Origin: an uncultured Marmoricola sp.
GTDB lineage: Bacteria; Actinomycetota; Actinomycetes; Propionibacteriales; Nocardioidaceae
Assembly: GCF_943913695.1 (NCBI RefSeq)
Contig: NZ_CALTZE010000089.1
Location: 1-16,385, forward strand
Direction of reading: 5' to 3'
Length of the DNA stretch: 16,385 nucleotides
The position numbers and the translations under genes were made by a program. Positions 6,514 to 13,207 of this stretch are shown piece after piece. Position 1 is the first letter of the stretch. The number at the start of each line of letters is the position of its first letter. The notes beneath the pieces were generated by a model, which had not been told where the DNA came from, ran no database searches, and worked only from the letters and a program-made list of their open reading frames with translations.

Positions 6514-7617
6514 TCAGGCGTGGTCCTGCCAGGAGCTCTCGGTGCGTTGGCGGGCGTCGGCCACGACGGCGGCGAGGGTGCCGTCGTACGCCGCTCGCTG
6601 CTGCACGGCGCCGGTGCCGCGCGCGAGGAGCGCCTCGAGCGACGACTCCACCAGCTCGAGGTCTCCGGCCTCGACGAGGGCCTCGCGCACGTGCGCGACC
6701 AGCGAGCCCAGCGCCTCGCGCGCCGGCACCAGGGACGAGCTGGCAGGGTCGACCAGGGTGTCGTCGAGCCCGTGCCGGGCCGCCCGCCACGACGCCGCGC
6801 GGAGCAGGTCGCTGCGCCAGGGCGTCGGGTCGGAGGCGGCCTCGGCCGCGGTCGCCACCAGCGCGCGCGTCAGCGCCGCGAGCAGCACGGCGTCGTCGAC
6901 CGAGGTGGTCACGTCGCACACCCGCACCTCGACCGTCGGCGCCTCCAGCGCCAGCCGGGCCGGGAAGTAGACCATCGCCTCGTCGAGCGCCGTGCCCCAC
7001 TCCTGGAGCCGGGCGCGCACCTCGTCGTAGGTGGCGAGGTCGCCGAACGCCTCGCCCGTGCCGTAGGAGGGCCACCTCGCCCACAGCTGCGAGCGCCAGC
7101 TCGCGTGGCCCGTGTCGCGTCCGTCGCAGTAGGGCGAGTTGGCGCTGGCCGCGAGCAGCAGCGGCAGCCAGGGTGCGATGCCGTCGACGACGCGGATGCC
7201 CTCCTCCTCACCGTCGACGTCGACGTGCACGTGCATCGCGCAGGCGAGCGCCGACTGCGCCAGCTCGCCGTAGTCCTGCCGGATCCGCAGGTAGCGCGGC
7301 TGCGGGGTGATCGTGACCCCGGCCTGGCCGGCCTCGTCGACCAGCACCGGGGTGCCCACGGCGACCGCCGAGGCCCCGGCGGCGGCCGCGGCCTCGCCGA
7401 CCGCGCGCCGGCTCGCGCGCAGCAGCGAGGACAGCTCGCGCATCGAGGTGGTCGGCGGCGTCTGGGTCTCGATCTGCTGGAGATAGAGCTCGGCCTCGAC
7501 CGGGGCGTCGTCCTCGCCCTGGAGCCGTACGGCCTGCTGCTGTACGGCGGTGAGCCGGCCGGTCGCGGGGTCGACCAGCAGCAGCTCCTCCTCGACCCCG
7601 ACCTGGCGCACTCCCAC
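6514..7617 (-). CDS. YbdK-family carboxylate-amine ligase (glutamate-cysteine ligase type 2)
   Basis: ATP-dependent ligase of the GCS2/YbdK family, 367 aa, a normal length. The N-terminal VGVEEELLLVD (6-16) carries the family's acidic metal/ATP-binding residues. AMHVHVDV (128-134) is the characteristic CxxHVHV-type motif, followed by LLLAASANSPYCDG (153-166) and EVRVCDV. E. coli YbdK has weak glutamate-cysteine ligase activity in vitro, but its natural substrate is unclear. In a mycothiol producer glutathione synthesis is not expected, so another amino-acid ligation is more likely. EgtA of the ergothioneine pathway is a related alternative, but no egt genes are adjacent. The GTG start at 7617 precedes the motif directly; its ribosome binding site is weak. 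A 70-bp gap separates it from regX3. Confidence 0.85.
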   Translation of the reverse strand: MGVRQVGVEEELLLVDPATGRLTAVQQQAVRLQGEDDAPVEAELYLQQIETQTPPTTSMRELSSLLRASRRAVGEAAAAAGASAVAVGTPVLVDEAGQAGVTITPQPRYLRIRQDYGELAQSALACAMHVHVDVDGEEEGIRVVDGIAPWLPLLLAASANSPYCDGRDTGHASWRSQLWARWPSYGTGEAFGDLATYDEVRARLQEWGTALDEAMVYFPARLALEAPTVEVRVCDVTTSVDDAVLLAALTRALVATAAEAASDPTPWRSDLLRAASWRAARHGLDDTLVDPASSSLVPAREALGSLVAHVREALVEAGDLELVESSLEALLARGTGAVQQRAAYDGTLAAVVADARQRTESSWQDHA

Positions 7618-7661
7618 GGCAACCCTGTGCCCAGGTGGTGCCGGGCAACGCGTCGGAAGGC

Positions 7662-7700
7662 TCAGAGATCGGGCTCGGAGATCGAGCTCAGAGATCGAGC
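7662..7700. repeat. Tandem 13-bp triplication across the regX3 stop codon
   Basis: Three 13-bp units (7662-7674, 7675-7687, 7688-7700) of the form TC(A/G)GAGATCG(G/A)GC are joined without gaps. The rightmost unit contains the regX3 stop codon (7688-7690) and its last codons. The other two lie in the spacer before the ligase gene. Confidence 0.8.
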
Positions 7701-8365
7701 TTGTAGCCGAGCCCGCGCACGGTCGTCAGCAGCCGCGGCTCGGCGGGGTTCTCCTCGAGCTTGGCGCGCAGCCGCTTGACGTGCACGTCGAGGGTCTTGG
7801 TGTCGCCGACGTAGTCGGAGCCCCAGACGCGGTCGATGAGCTGTCCGCGGGTGAGCACGCGTCCGGGGTTGCGCAAGAACATCTCGAGCAGCTCGAACTC
7901 CTTCAGCGGCAGCCGCACCTCCTGGCCCGCGACGGAGACCAGGTGCCGGTCGACGTCCATGCGCACCGCGCCGACCTCGAGGGTGCTGGGGGCGAGGTCG
8001 GGCTCGGCCCCGCGGCGCAGCACCGCCCGGATCCGGGCGACCAGCTCGCGCGGGGAGTAGGGCTTGGTGACGTAGTCGTCGGCGCCGAGCTCGAGCCCGA
8101 CGACCTTGTCGACCTCGTCGTCCTTGGCGCTGACCATGATCACCGGCACGTTGGAGGTCTGCCGGATCTGGCGGCACACCTCGGTGCCGGGCAGGCCGGG
8201 CAGCATCAGGTCGAGCAGCACGATATCGGCGCCGGCGCGGTCGAACTCGCTGAGTGCCTCCGGGCCGGTCGCGGCGATGGCGACCTCGAAGCCCTCCTTG
8301 CGGAGCATGTAGGCGAGGGCGTCGCTGTAGCTCTCCTCGTCCTCGACGACCAGCACGCGGGTCAC
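7688..8365 (-). CDS. regX3: Response regulator RegX3 (PhoP-type), OmpR family
   Basis: DNA-binding response regulator of phosphate limitation, partner of SenX3, 225 aa. The receiver domain (about 4-115) has the acidic pair E8/D9, the phosphate-accepting D52 in IVLLDLMLPG, S79 in the MVSAKDD segment, and K101-P102. The winged-helix DNA-binding domain (about 130-225) ends in the typical VHVKRLRAKLEE...VRGLGYKLDL recognition helix and wing. The GTG start at 8365 has AAGGAG with 5-nt spacing and overlaps the senX3 stop by four bases, so the two are co-translated. It is named after the Mycobacterium tuberculosis orthologue; PhoP is the Streptomyces name. The PHO-box-like repeats at 9636-9679 are its probable target. 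Confidence 0.95.
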   Translation of the reverse strand: MTRVLVVEDEESYSDALAYMLRKEGFEVAIAATGPEALSEFDRAGADIVLLDLMLPGLPGTEVCRQIRQTSNVPVIMVSAKDDEVDKVVGLELGADDYVTKPYSPRELVARIRAVLRRGAEPDLAPSTLEVGAVRMDVDRHLVSVAGQEVRLPLKEFELLEMFLRNPGRVLTRGQLIDRVWGSDYVGDTKTLDVHVKRLRAKLEENPAEPRLLTTVRGLGYKLDL

Positions 8366-9561
8366 GCGTTCTCCTTCTGTGGGGCGCCCCCGGCGGGGAG
8401 CGCGGAGCCGGGTGCGTCCGTCGAGCGGTGGTCTGCGACGGGCAACGGACCGGGCTTGCGGGGCAGGGTCAGGGTGAAGGTCGAGCCCTGGCCCTCGACG
8501 GACCACACGTCGACCTTGCCGCCGTGGGAGGCCGCGACGTGCTTGACGATCGAGAGCCCGAGGCCGGTGCCCCCGGTGGAGCGGTGCCGGGCGGGGTCGA
8601 CGCGGTAGAAGCGCTCGAAGATCCGGTCGATCTCGCGCGAGGGGATGCCGATGCCCTGGTCGGTGACGGCCAGGTCGACGGTCGCCTCGTGGCCGGAGGT
8701 CGACACGACCACGGTCGAGCCCTCGGGGGAGTAGGCGACGGCGTTGGCGACGAGGTTGCCCAGCGCGACGGCGATCTGCTCCTTGTTGCCGAGCAGCATC
8801 AGCCCGCGGTCGCCCGACTGGCGCACGGTGATGCGGCGGGCCTGGGCGTCGGTCGCGCTCTCGTCGATCGCGCGGGCCACGATCTCGTCGAGGGGTACGG
8901 CGACGGGCTCGACGAGCGGGTCGTCTCCCTGAAGCCGGGAGAGCTCGATGATCTGCTGGACCAGCCGGGAGAGCCGGTCGCTCTCCTTCTGCATCCGCTC
9001 GGCGAAGCGCTGCACCGCCTCGGGGTCGTCGGAGGCGTCGATGACCGCGTCGGCGAGCAGCTTGATGGCACCGACGGGGGTCTTGAGCTCGTGGCTGACG
9101 TTGGCCACGAAGTCGCGTCGGATGAACTCCACCCGGCGCTCGCGGGTGCGGTCCTCGACCAGCGCCAGCACCAGCTGGGAGCTGAGCGGGGCGACCCGGG
9201 CGGTGACGTGGCGCGGGGGCAGCCCGGGGCGCTGGATCGTCACCTCGGTCTCGCGGATCTGGCCGTCGCGGCGCACCTGGCGTACGAGGTCGGCGAGCTC
9301 GCGCTCGGTGATCTGGGAGCCGCGCACCAGCCCCATCGCCACGGCCGGGGCGGAGGCCTTGAGCACGGCGTCGCTGCCGTCGACGACCAGCGCGCTGCTG
9401 CGCAGCACCGACAGCACGGCGGCCACACCGGGAGGCAGCGGCGGCTCCAGCTCGGCGGGGGAGCGGCGCTGCCGCTCGCTGACGCGGAAGGCCAGCACCG
9501 TCCCGCCCCCCAGCACCGCGCCGAGCAGCGCGAAGAGGAGGGCTTGGAGTGTCGGGCTCAC
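8362..9561 (-). CDS. senX3: Sensor histidine kinase SenX3 (PhoR-type)
   Basis: Membrane-bound phosphate-sensing histidine kinase, 399 aa. A hydrophobic N-terminal segment (about 5-25) anchors it, and a PAS-like region (about 45-135) follows. The HisKA helix has the phospho-accepting H157 in FVANVSHELKTP. The HATPase domain shows the N box NLVANAVAYSP, G1 DQGIGIP, the F box FERFYRVD and G2 GGTGLGLSI. The short extracytoplasmic part suggests that it senses phosphate through the Pst system and PhoU rather than directly, as known for the family. The GTG start at 9561 lies 8 nt after a TACGAT -10. The only purine-rich stretch, GGAG, is just 2 nt from the GTG, so the mRNA is probably leaderless. 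The gene diverges from phoU and overlaps regX3. Confidence 0.95.
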   Translation of the reverse strand: MSPTLQALLFALLGAVLGGGTVLAFRVSERQRRSPAELEPPLPPGVAAVLSVLRSSALVVDGSDAVLKASAPAVAMGLVRGSQITERELADLVRQVRRDGQIRETEVTIQRPGLPPRHVTARVAPLSSQLVLALVEDRTRERRVEFIRRDFVANVSHELKTPVGAIKLLADAVIDASDDPEAVQRFAERMQKESDRLSRLVQQIIELSRLQGDDPLVEPVAVPLDEIVARAIDESATDAQARRITVRQSGDRGLMLLGNKEQIAVALGNLVANAVAYSPEGSTVVVSTSGHEATVDLAVTDQGIGIPSREIDRIFERFYRVDPARHRSTGGTGLGLSIVKHVAASHGGKVDVWSVEGQGSTFTLTLPRKPGPLPVADHRSTDAPGSALPAGGAPQKENA

Positions 9562-9569
9562 GTCTCCTG

Positions 9570-9575
9570 ATCGTA
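9570..9575 (-). promoter_or_regulatory. senX3: -10 hexamer of senX3 (leaderless)
   Basis: TACGAT on the minus strand, 8 nt before the GTG at 9561. No TTGACA-like -35 is seen at 17-18 bp; that position is covered by the inverted repeat at 9588-9600. Confidence 0.6.
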
Positions 9576-9581
9576 CGCAGG

Positions 9582-9600
9582 GTGTCGGACACAGTGTGTC
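9582..9600. promoter_or_regulatory. Interlocked inverted repeats upstream of senX3
   Basis: GACACA-G-TGTGTC (9588-9600) is a perfect 6+1+6 palindrome. It overlaps a second one, GTGTC-G-GACAC (9582-9592). They sit where the senX3 -35 should be, about 35 bp from the PHO-box repeats. This is a candidate operator; the protein that would bind is unknown. Confidence 0.45.
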
Positions 9601-9635
9601 TGCGAGCGTCGGCTTTCGCGATGCCTTCCGGGGCC

Positions 9636-9679
9636 GTTCACCGCTCGTTCACGAATCGTCTCCGTCTGGTCACCGAGTC
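9636..9679 (+). promoter_or_regulatory. PHO box: four tandem 11-bp repeats between senX3 and phoU
   Basis: Four 11-bp units follow each other without gaps: GTTCACCGCTC (9636-9646), GTTCACGAATC (9647-9657), GTCTCCGTCTG (9658-9668) and GTCACCGAGTC (9669-9679). PhoB/PhoP-family regulators bind direct repeats with this 11-bp spacing, and the Streptomyces consensus unit begins GTTCACC. The first two units fit best. RegX3 encoded next door is the expected binder, controlling phoU and probably its own operon. Confidence 0.75.
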
Positions 9680-9683
9680 TGCC

Positions 9684-9689
9684 TAGGTT
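9684..9689 (+). promoter_or_regulatory. phoU: -10 hexamer of phoU (leaderless)
   Basis: TAGGTT lies 6 nt before the phoU ATG at 9696 and just downstream of the PHO-box repeats, which replace a normal -35. Confidence 0.55.
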
Positions 9690-9695
9690 GTAGGC

Positions 9696-10346
9696 ATGCG
9701 TGAAGCCTTCGTCGAGCAGCTCGACTCGATCCGTGACGACCTCATCACCATGGCGCGCCTGGTGCGCACCGCCGTGGCCGCCGGCACCGAGGCCCTCCTG
9801 GAGGGCGACGCCGCCAAGGCCGAGCGCGTGATCAGCGACGATGCCCAGATCGACGCGCTGCGCGAGAAGCTCGAGGAGCGCAGCTTCGAGGTGCTCTCGC
9901 TGCAGAACCCCGTCGCCGGCGACCTGCGGATGCTGGTGGCCTCGCTGCGGATGGTCAGCGAGTTCGAGCGCATGGGCGACCTTGCCGTCCACGTCGCCAA
10001 GATCGCGCGGCTGCGCGTGCCCGACGTCGCGGTGCCCGAGGGCATCGTGCCGACCATCGAGCGGATGGCCGCCGTGGCCGAGGTGATGGTCGCCAAGGTC
10101 GAGCACATCATCGAGGCCAACGACGTCAGCGCCGCCGAGGAGCTGGAGTTCATCGACCAGGAGATGGACAAGCTGCGCCGCAACTCCTTCCGCGAGCTGC
10201 TCAGCTCCGACTGGAAGTACGGCGTGGAGCCCGCCGTCGACATCGCTCTCCTCGGCCGCTACTACGAGCGCATCGCCGACCACGCGGTCTCGATCGCGCG
10301 CCGCGTGGTCTTCCTGGTCACGGGCGAGCACCCGCAGTACGCCTGA
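9696..10346 (+). CDS. phoU: Phosphate signalling protein PhoU
   Basis: Cytoplasmic all-alpha protein, 216 aa, with two PhoU three-helix repeats. The metal-binding signature E/D-x-x-x-D occurs twice: SEFERMGDLAVHVAK (88-102) and GRYYERIADHAVSIAR near the C-terminus. PhoU links the PstSCAB transporter to the histidine kinase and keeps the Pho regulon off when phosphate is plentiful. It lies divergent to senX3-regX3, the arrangement also known for phoU and phoRP in Streptomyces. The ATG at 9696 is the first possible start and lies 6 nt after a TAGGTT -10 directly behind the PHO-box repeats, so the gene is probably RegX3-controlled and leaderless. The pst transporter genes are not in the window. 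Confidence 0.95.
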   Translation: MREAFVEQLDSIRDDLITMARLVRTAVAAGTEALLEGDAAKAERVISDDAQIDALREKLEERSFEVLSLQNPVAGDLRMLVASLRMVSEFERMGDLAVHVAKIARLRVPDVAVPEGIVPTIERMAAVAEVMVAKVEHIIEANDVSAAEELEFIDQEMDKLRRNSFRELLSSDWKYGVEPAVDIALLGRYYERIADHAVSIARRVVFLVTGEHPQYA

Positions 10347-10410
10347 GCGGCGGGTCAGCCAGAACCCGACCAGCACCCGACCAGACGTGCCAGCGCCAGC
10401 CAGGCCGGCG

Positions 10411-10429
10411 AGGGTCGCTCAGCGACCCT
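10411..10429 (-). terminator. gpmA: Hairpin with the gpmA stop codon as its loop
   Basis: On the minus strand, AGGGTCGC-TGA-GCGACCCT forms a perfect 8-bp stem with the gpmA TGA as the 3-nt loop. It lies between the convergent phoU and gpmA stops. No T-run follows, so termination is uncertain. The core GGTCGC-TGN-GCGACC matches the inner hairpin of the window's repeat family. Confidence 0.4.
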
Positions 10430-11162
10430 GGTTGGCGACCGCCTGCGCGGCCGCCTCGGCGGCCTCGGGGTCGAGGTAGCGACCGCCGCGCTCGACCGGC
10501 CGGTGGTCGTCGTCGAGCTCGTAGACCAGCGGCTGGCCCGTGGGGATGTTGAGGCCGACGATCTCCTCGTCACCGATGCCGTCGAGGTGCTTGACGATCG
10601 CGCGCAGGGAGTTGCCGTGGGCGGCGACCAGCACGGTGTGCCCGGCGTCGAGGTCGGGCAGGATCGCGGACTCCCAGTAGGGCAGCATCCGCGCGATGAC
10701 GTCCTTGAGGCACTCGGTCTCGGGCATCTCGTCGCCGAGGTCGGCGTACCGCTCGTCGCCCGCCTGCGACCACTCGTCGTCGGCGGCGATCGGGGGCGGC
10801 GGCACGTCGAAGCTGCGCCGCCACGTCATGAACTGCTCCTCGCCGTACTCCTCCAGCGTGGCCTTCTTGTCCTTGCCCTGGAGCGCGCCGTAGTGGCGCT
10901 CGTTGAGCCGCCAGGAGCGGCGTACGGGGATCCAGTGGCGGTCGGCGGCGTCGAGCGCGAGGTGGGCGGTGGTGATCGCGCGGCGCAGCAGCGAGGTGTG
11001 GAGCACGTCGGGGAGCAGGTCGTGTTCGACGAGCAGCTCGCCGCCGGCGACGGCCTCGGCGCGGCCCTTGTCGGTCAGGGCGACGTCGACCCAGCCGGTG
11101 AAGAGGTTCTTGGCGTTCCAGTCGCTCTCGCCGTGGCGGAGCAGGATCAGGGTGCGGCTCAC
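10419..11162 (-). CDS. gpmA: 2,3-bisphosphoglycerate-dependent phosphoglycerate mutase
   Basis: Glycolytic and gluconeogenic enzyme that interconverts 3- and 2-phosphoglycerate in the cytoplasm, 247 aa, as usual for dPGM. The histidine phosphatase RHGESDWN motif has the phosphorylated H10. FTGWVDVALTDKG, the acid/base E88 in LNERHYGALQGKDK, and the second histidine H182 in VAAHGNSLRA are present. The long insertion (about 95-150) marks the PGM type rather than a general phosphatase. The GTG start at 11162 overlaps the stop of the upstream lipoprotein gene by four bases (GTGA), so the two form an operon. In Mycobacterium tuberculosis gpm1 lies directly before senX3; here phoU lies between them. 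Confidence 0.95.
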   Translation of the reverse strand: MSRTLILLRHGESDWNAKNLFTGWVDVALTDKGRAEAVAGGELLVEHDLLPDVLHTSLLRRAITTAHLALDAADRHWIPVRRSWRLNERHYGALQGKDKKATLEEYGEEQFMTWRRSFDVPPPPIAADDEWSQAGDERYADLGDEMPETECLKDVIARMLPYWESAILPDLDAGHTVLVAAHGNSLRAIVKHLDGIGDEEIVGLNIPTGQPLVYELDDDHRPVERGGRYLDPEAAEAAAQAVANQGR

Positions 11163-11680
11163 GACGGGGCCTCGGTCTCGCCGGCGGTCGCCTCGTCGGG
11201 CGCCTCGGCCGGGACCACGTCGGCGAACTCCTCCTCGTCGTTGACGATCGGGGTGTTGATCTCGACGCTCTCGCCGTTGTCGAACTGCAGCGTGAGCCGG
11301 GTGTAGCCGCCCGCGATGGCGTCGTCGTCGAAGGTGACCAGCACGGCGCCGGTCTCGGAGAGGTTGAGCAGGCTCTCGGGACCCACCGCGACGTCCTCGA
11401 GCAGCTGCACCTGGACGCCGTCGCCGGTGATGCCGGTCAGCGTCACCTCGGACTCGGGGTCCCTGTTGACCAGCGAGGCCGAGAAGGTGCCGTTGGAGCC
11501 GTAGGGCAGCACCACCGTGGCGCCGAGCACGTCGACGGACTCGCCGCGCTCGTTGTTGCCGACGCTGGGCTGGTAGGGCTGGTCGGTCTGCACGCCGAAC
11601 CCGATGCCGCAACCGGAGAGCCCGGGGGCGGCCACCAGCATGGACACGGCGGCGAGGCGTCGGGAGATGCGGCTCGGCAT
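11159..11680 (-). CDS. Small conserved lipoprotein upstream of gpmA
   Basis: Predicted cell-surface lipoprotein, 173 aa. The signal peptide has RISRR, a hydrophobic stretch and the lipobox L-S-G-C with the cysteine at 24. The mature part starts with GFGVQTDQPYQPSVGNNERG and looks like one beta-sandwich: VDVLGATVVLPYGSNGTFSASLVNRD and LTLQFDNGESVEINTPIV. The C-terminus is acidic and Ala/Glu-rich, probably disordered. The architecture resembles actinobacterial lipoproteins distantly related to the PCuAC copper chaperones, but the Met/His copper ligands expected of those are not evident, so a copper role is not claimed. The ATG at 11680 lies 7 nt after a TAGGCT -10. Its stop overlaps the gpmA start. 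Confidence 0.8.
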   Translation of the reverse strand: MPSRISRRLAAVSMLVAAPGLSGCGIGFGVQTDQPYQPSVGNNERGESVDVLGATVVLPYGSNGTFSASLVNRDPESEVTLTGITGDGVQVQLLEDVAVGPESLLNLSETGAVLVTFDDDAIAGGYTRLTLQFDNGESVEINTPIVNDEEEFADVVPAEAPDEATAGETEAPS

Positions 11681-11687
11681 GGCCGCA

Positions 11688-11693
11688 AGCCTA
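11688..11693 (-). promoter_or_regulatory. -10 hexamer of the lipoprotein-gpmA operon (leaderless)
   Basis: TAGGCT on the minus strand lies 7 nt before the ATG at 11680, in the 18-bp gap after the prenyltransferase stop. It allows lipoprotein and gpmA expression independent of the upstream gene. Confidence 0.55.
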
Positions 11694-11698
11694 TCGGC

Positions 11699-12493
11699 TC
11701 ATCGGGCGATCCCCTGCGTGAGGGCCACGTAGACCATCGCCCCCACCACGGCGAGGAGCAGGACGATCGTGGTGAAGAAGAGCGCGGGGGCGCCGGTGCG
11801 CAGCGCCAGGCGCAGCGGGAGCGGTCGCGCCGTGCCGCGGTTGTCGGTGACGAGGTCGGGCAGCGAGGTGGCCACGTGCACCAGCACGCCCAGCCCGGCG
11901 GCGAGCGCGGTGAAGGCGGTCACGGGCGCCGTGCCCTGCGTCTGCTGGCCCCAGCCGCCGTAGCTGACGAAGCCGGTGAGCAGGGCGAACGTCGCCGCCC
12001 AGCCGACCCAGGAGAGCAGCCCGCGGCTCAGTACGCGGTGGTGGACCACCCCGACGACCAGGGTGGCGAGCAGCAGGCTGCCGGCGACCAGCCCGTTCTG
12101 CAGCGAGAGCGGCACAGCGACCAGGAAGAGCGCGGTGGCGGCGTACGTCGCGTTGCCGCGCGGCAGGTGACCCGCGGCGACCGGCTTGCCGGGGGCCTGG
12201 GTGACCTGGTCCTCCTCGGCGTCCCAGACGTCGTCGAGCAGGCCGAGCAGCAGCTGGCAGACCAGCACGGCCGCGCCGCTGAGCAGCCACTCGCGGGGCG
12301 GCCGGCCCATGAGGGCGACCAGCGCTCCCACGGCGAACGCGAGCACCAGCGCCTGCCGCGGATGGCTGGCGCGCAGCAGCGAGCGCAGCTGGCCGGGGGA
12401 GCGGGCGCCGTCACCCGACGTCGGCGCTGGTTTCTGGGCCGACCCCTGCGTCGTCTCCTGGGCTGTCGACCGCGCCGTCGTCTCCCCCTGCAT
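11699..12493 (-). CDS. UbiA-family prenyltransferase-like membrane protein
   Basis: Integral membrane protein of the UbiA superfamily, 264 aa from the chosen start. A polar Thr/Gln/Ser-rich N-terminal region (1-34) precedes about eight hydrophobic helices. The first aspartate motif is DDVWDAEED (87-95), fitting (N/D)DxxDxxxD, where Mg-bound prenyl diphosphate sits. The second is DLVTDNRG, the expected DxxxD. Both sites look intact, so it is probably active, but the acceptor cannot be told: no menaquinone, heme or arabinan genes are adjacent. The ATG at 12493 is preferred over 12541 because a GATACT -10-like hexamer lies 7 nt before it. The longer form would add 16 residues encoded over the promoter. 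It diverges from carD. Confidence 0.82.
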   Translation of the reverse strand: MQGETTARSTAQETTQGSAQKPAPTSGDGARSPGQLRSLLRASHPRQALVLAFAVGALVALMGRPPREWLLSGAAVLVCQLLLGLLDDVWDAEEDQVTQAPGKPVAAGHLPRGNATYAATALFLVAVPLSLQNGLVAGSLLLATLVVGVVHHRVLSRGLLSWVGWAATFALLTGFVSYGGWGQQTQGTAPVTAFTALAAGLGVLVHVATSLPDLVTDNRGTARPLPLRLALRTGAPALFFTTIVLLLAVVGAMVYVALTQGIAR

Positions 12494-12500
12494 ACCGGTG

Positions 12501-12506
12501 AGTATC
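12501..12506 (-). promoter_or_regulatory. -10-like hexamer of the UbiA gene
   Basis: GATACT on the minus strand, 7 nt before the ATG at 12493, differs from TATACT at one base. It supports the shorter start and a leaderless mRNA. Confidence 0.45.
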
Positions 12507-12579
12507 GACCATGGCGAGCCTGGCCGCGGCGGGTTCGCCAAGTCCGCGTGCCGGTGCCGACACCGTTGGACCCGCGCGC

Positions 12580-12700
12580 GAAAGACACATGCACAGCGGT
12601 CTTGTCAAGCCCCAAAACCGGCTCTGACCTGCGCAAACGCCCGAAAGATGACGTCCGCAAGCGTGTTAGACTAGTCACCTCGAAAGGGGAAAACATCGAT
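12580..12700 (+). promoter_or_regulatory. carD: carD promoter and leader region
   Basis: This stretch has noticeably more A and T than its surroundings. TAGACT (12667-12672) is a good -10 about 28 nt before the ATG; GGGG (12686-12689) within AAAGGGGAAAA is the ribosome binding site. TTGTCA (12602-12607) followed 17 bp later by TGACCT could be a weaker second promoter. Unlike most genes here, carD therefore appears to have a leader. Confidence 0.5.
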
Positions 12701-13186
12701 ATGACATTCACTGTCGGCGAAACGGTTGTCTATCCGAATCACGGGGCCGCGGTCATCGAGGACATCGAGATGCGCACGATCAAGGGCGAGGAGAAGCAGT
12801 ACCTCGTACTCCGCATCGTCGCCCAGCAGGACCTGGTCGTCCGGGTCCCTGCGTGCAACCTCGACCTGGTGGGAGTGCGCGACGTCGTCGACAAGGCCGG
12901 TCTCGACCGCGTCTTCGACGTGCTGCGTGCCGTGGTCCCCGACGAGCCGACCAACTGGTCGCGCCGTTACAAGGCCAACCTCGAGAAGCTGCACTCCGGT
13001 GACGTGATGAAGGTTTCCGAGGTCGTGCGCGACCTGTGGCGTCGCGAGCGCGACCGCGGCCTGTCCGCCGGTGAGAAGCGGATGCTGGCCAAGGCGCGCC
13101 AGATCCTCGTCTCCGAGCTGGCCCTGGCCGAGCACACCAACGAGGACAAGGCCGAGACCATCCTCGATGAGGTGCTGGCCTCCTGA
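12701..13186 (+). CDS. carD: CarD-family RNA polymerase-binding transcription regulator
   Basis: Global regulator that binds the RNA polymerase beta subunit and stabilises open promoter complexes, notably at rRNA promoters; essential in mycobacteria. The protein is 161 aa, the normal length. The N-terminal RNA-polymerase-interacting domain (about 1-55) starts TFTVGETVVYPNHGAAVIEDIE. The C-terminal helical domain carries W86 (TNWSRRYKANLEKL), which matches the tryptophan that wedges the -10 region in the mycobacterial protein, and the basic RDLWRRERDRGLSAGEKRML stretch that contacts DNA. The ATG at 12701 follows a GGGG ribosome site. It is followed by a strong terminator and, in many actinobacteria, by ispD; here an IspD-like gene follows. 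Confidence 0.97.
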   Translation: MTFTVGETVVYPNHGAAVIEDIEMRTIKGEEKQYLVLRIVAQQDLVVRVPACNLDLVGVRDVVDKAGLDRVFDVLRAVVPDEPTNWSRRYKANLEKLHSGDVMKVSEVVRDLWRRERDRGLSAGEKRMLAKARQILVSELALAEHTNEDKAETILDEVLAS

Positions 13187-13207
13187 TCGGCTGAGACACC
13201 CAGCGTC

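Noticed and set aside
6514..7617. Assignment of the ligase to EgtA or to glutathione synthesis
   Set aside because: Motifs fit YbdK-type ligases and no ergothioneine or glutathione genes are adjacent.
11699..12541. Longer UbiA start at 12541
   Set aside because: The extra 16 residues would be encoded over the likely -10 at 12501-12506, and no ribosome site supports it.
12602..12630. TTGTCA with TGACCT as the main carD promoter
   Set aside because: TGACCT is a poor -10; TAGACT at 12667-12672 fits better. It is kept only as a possible second promoter.
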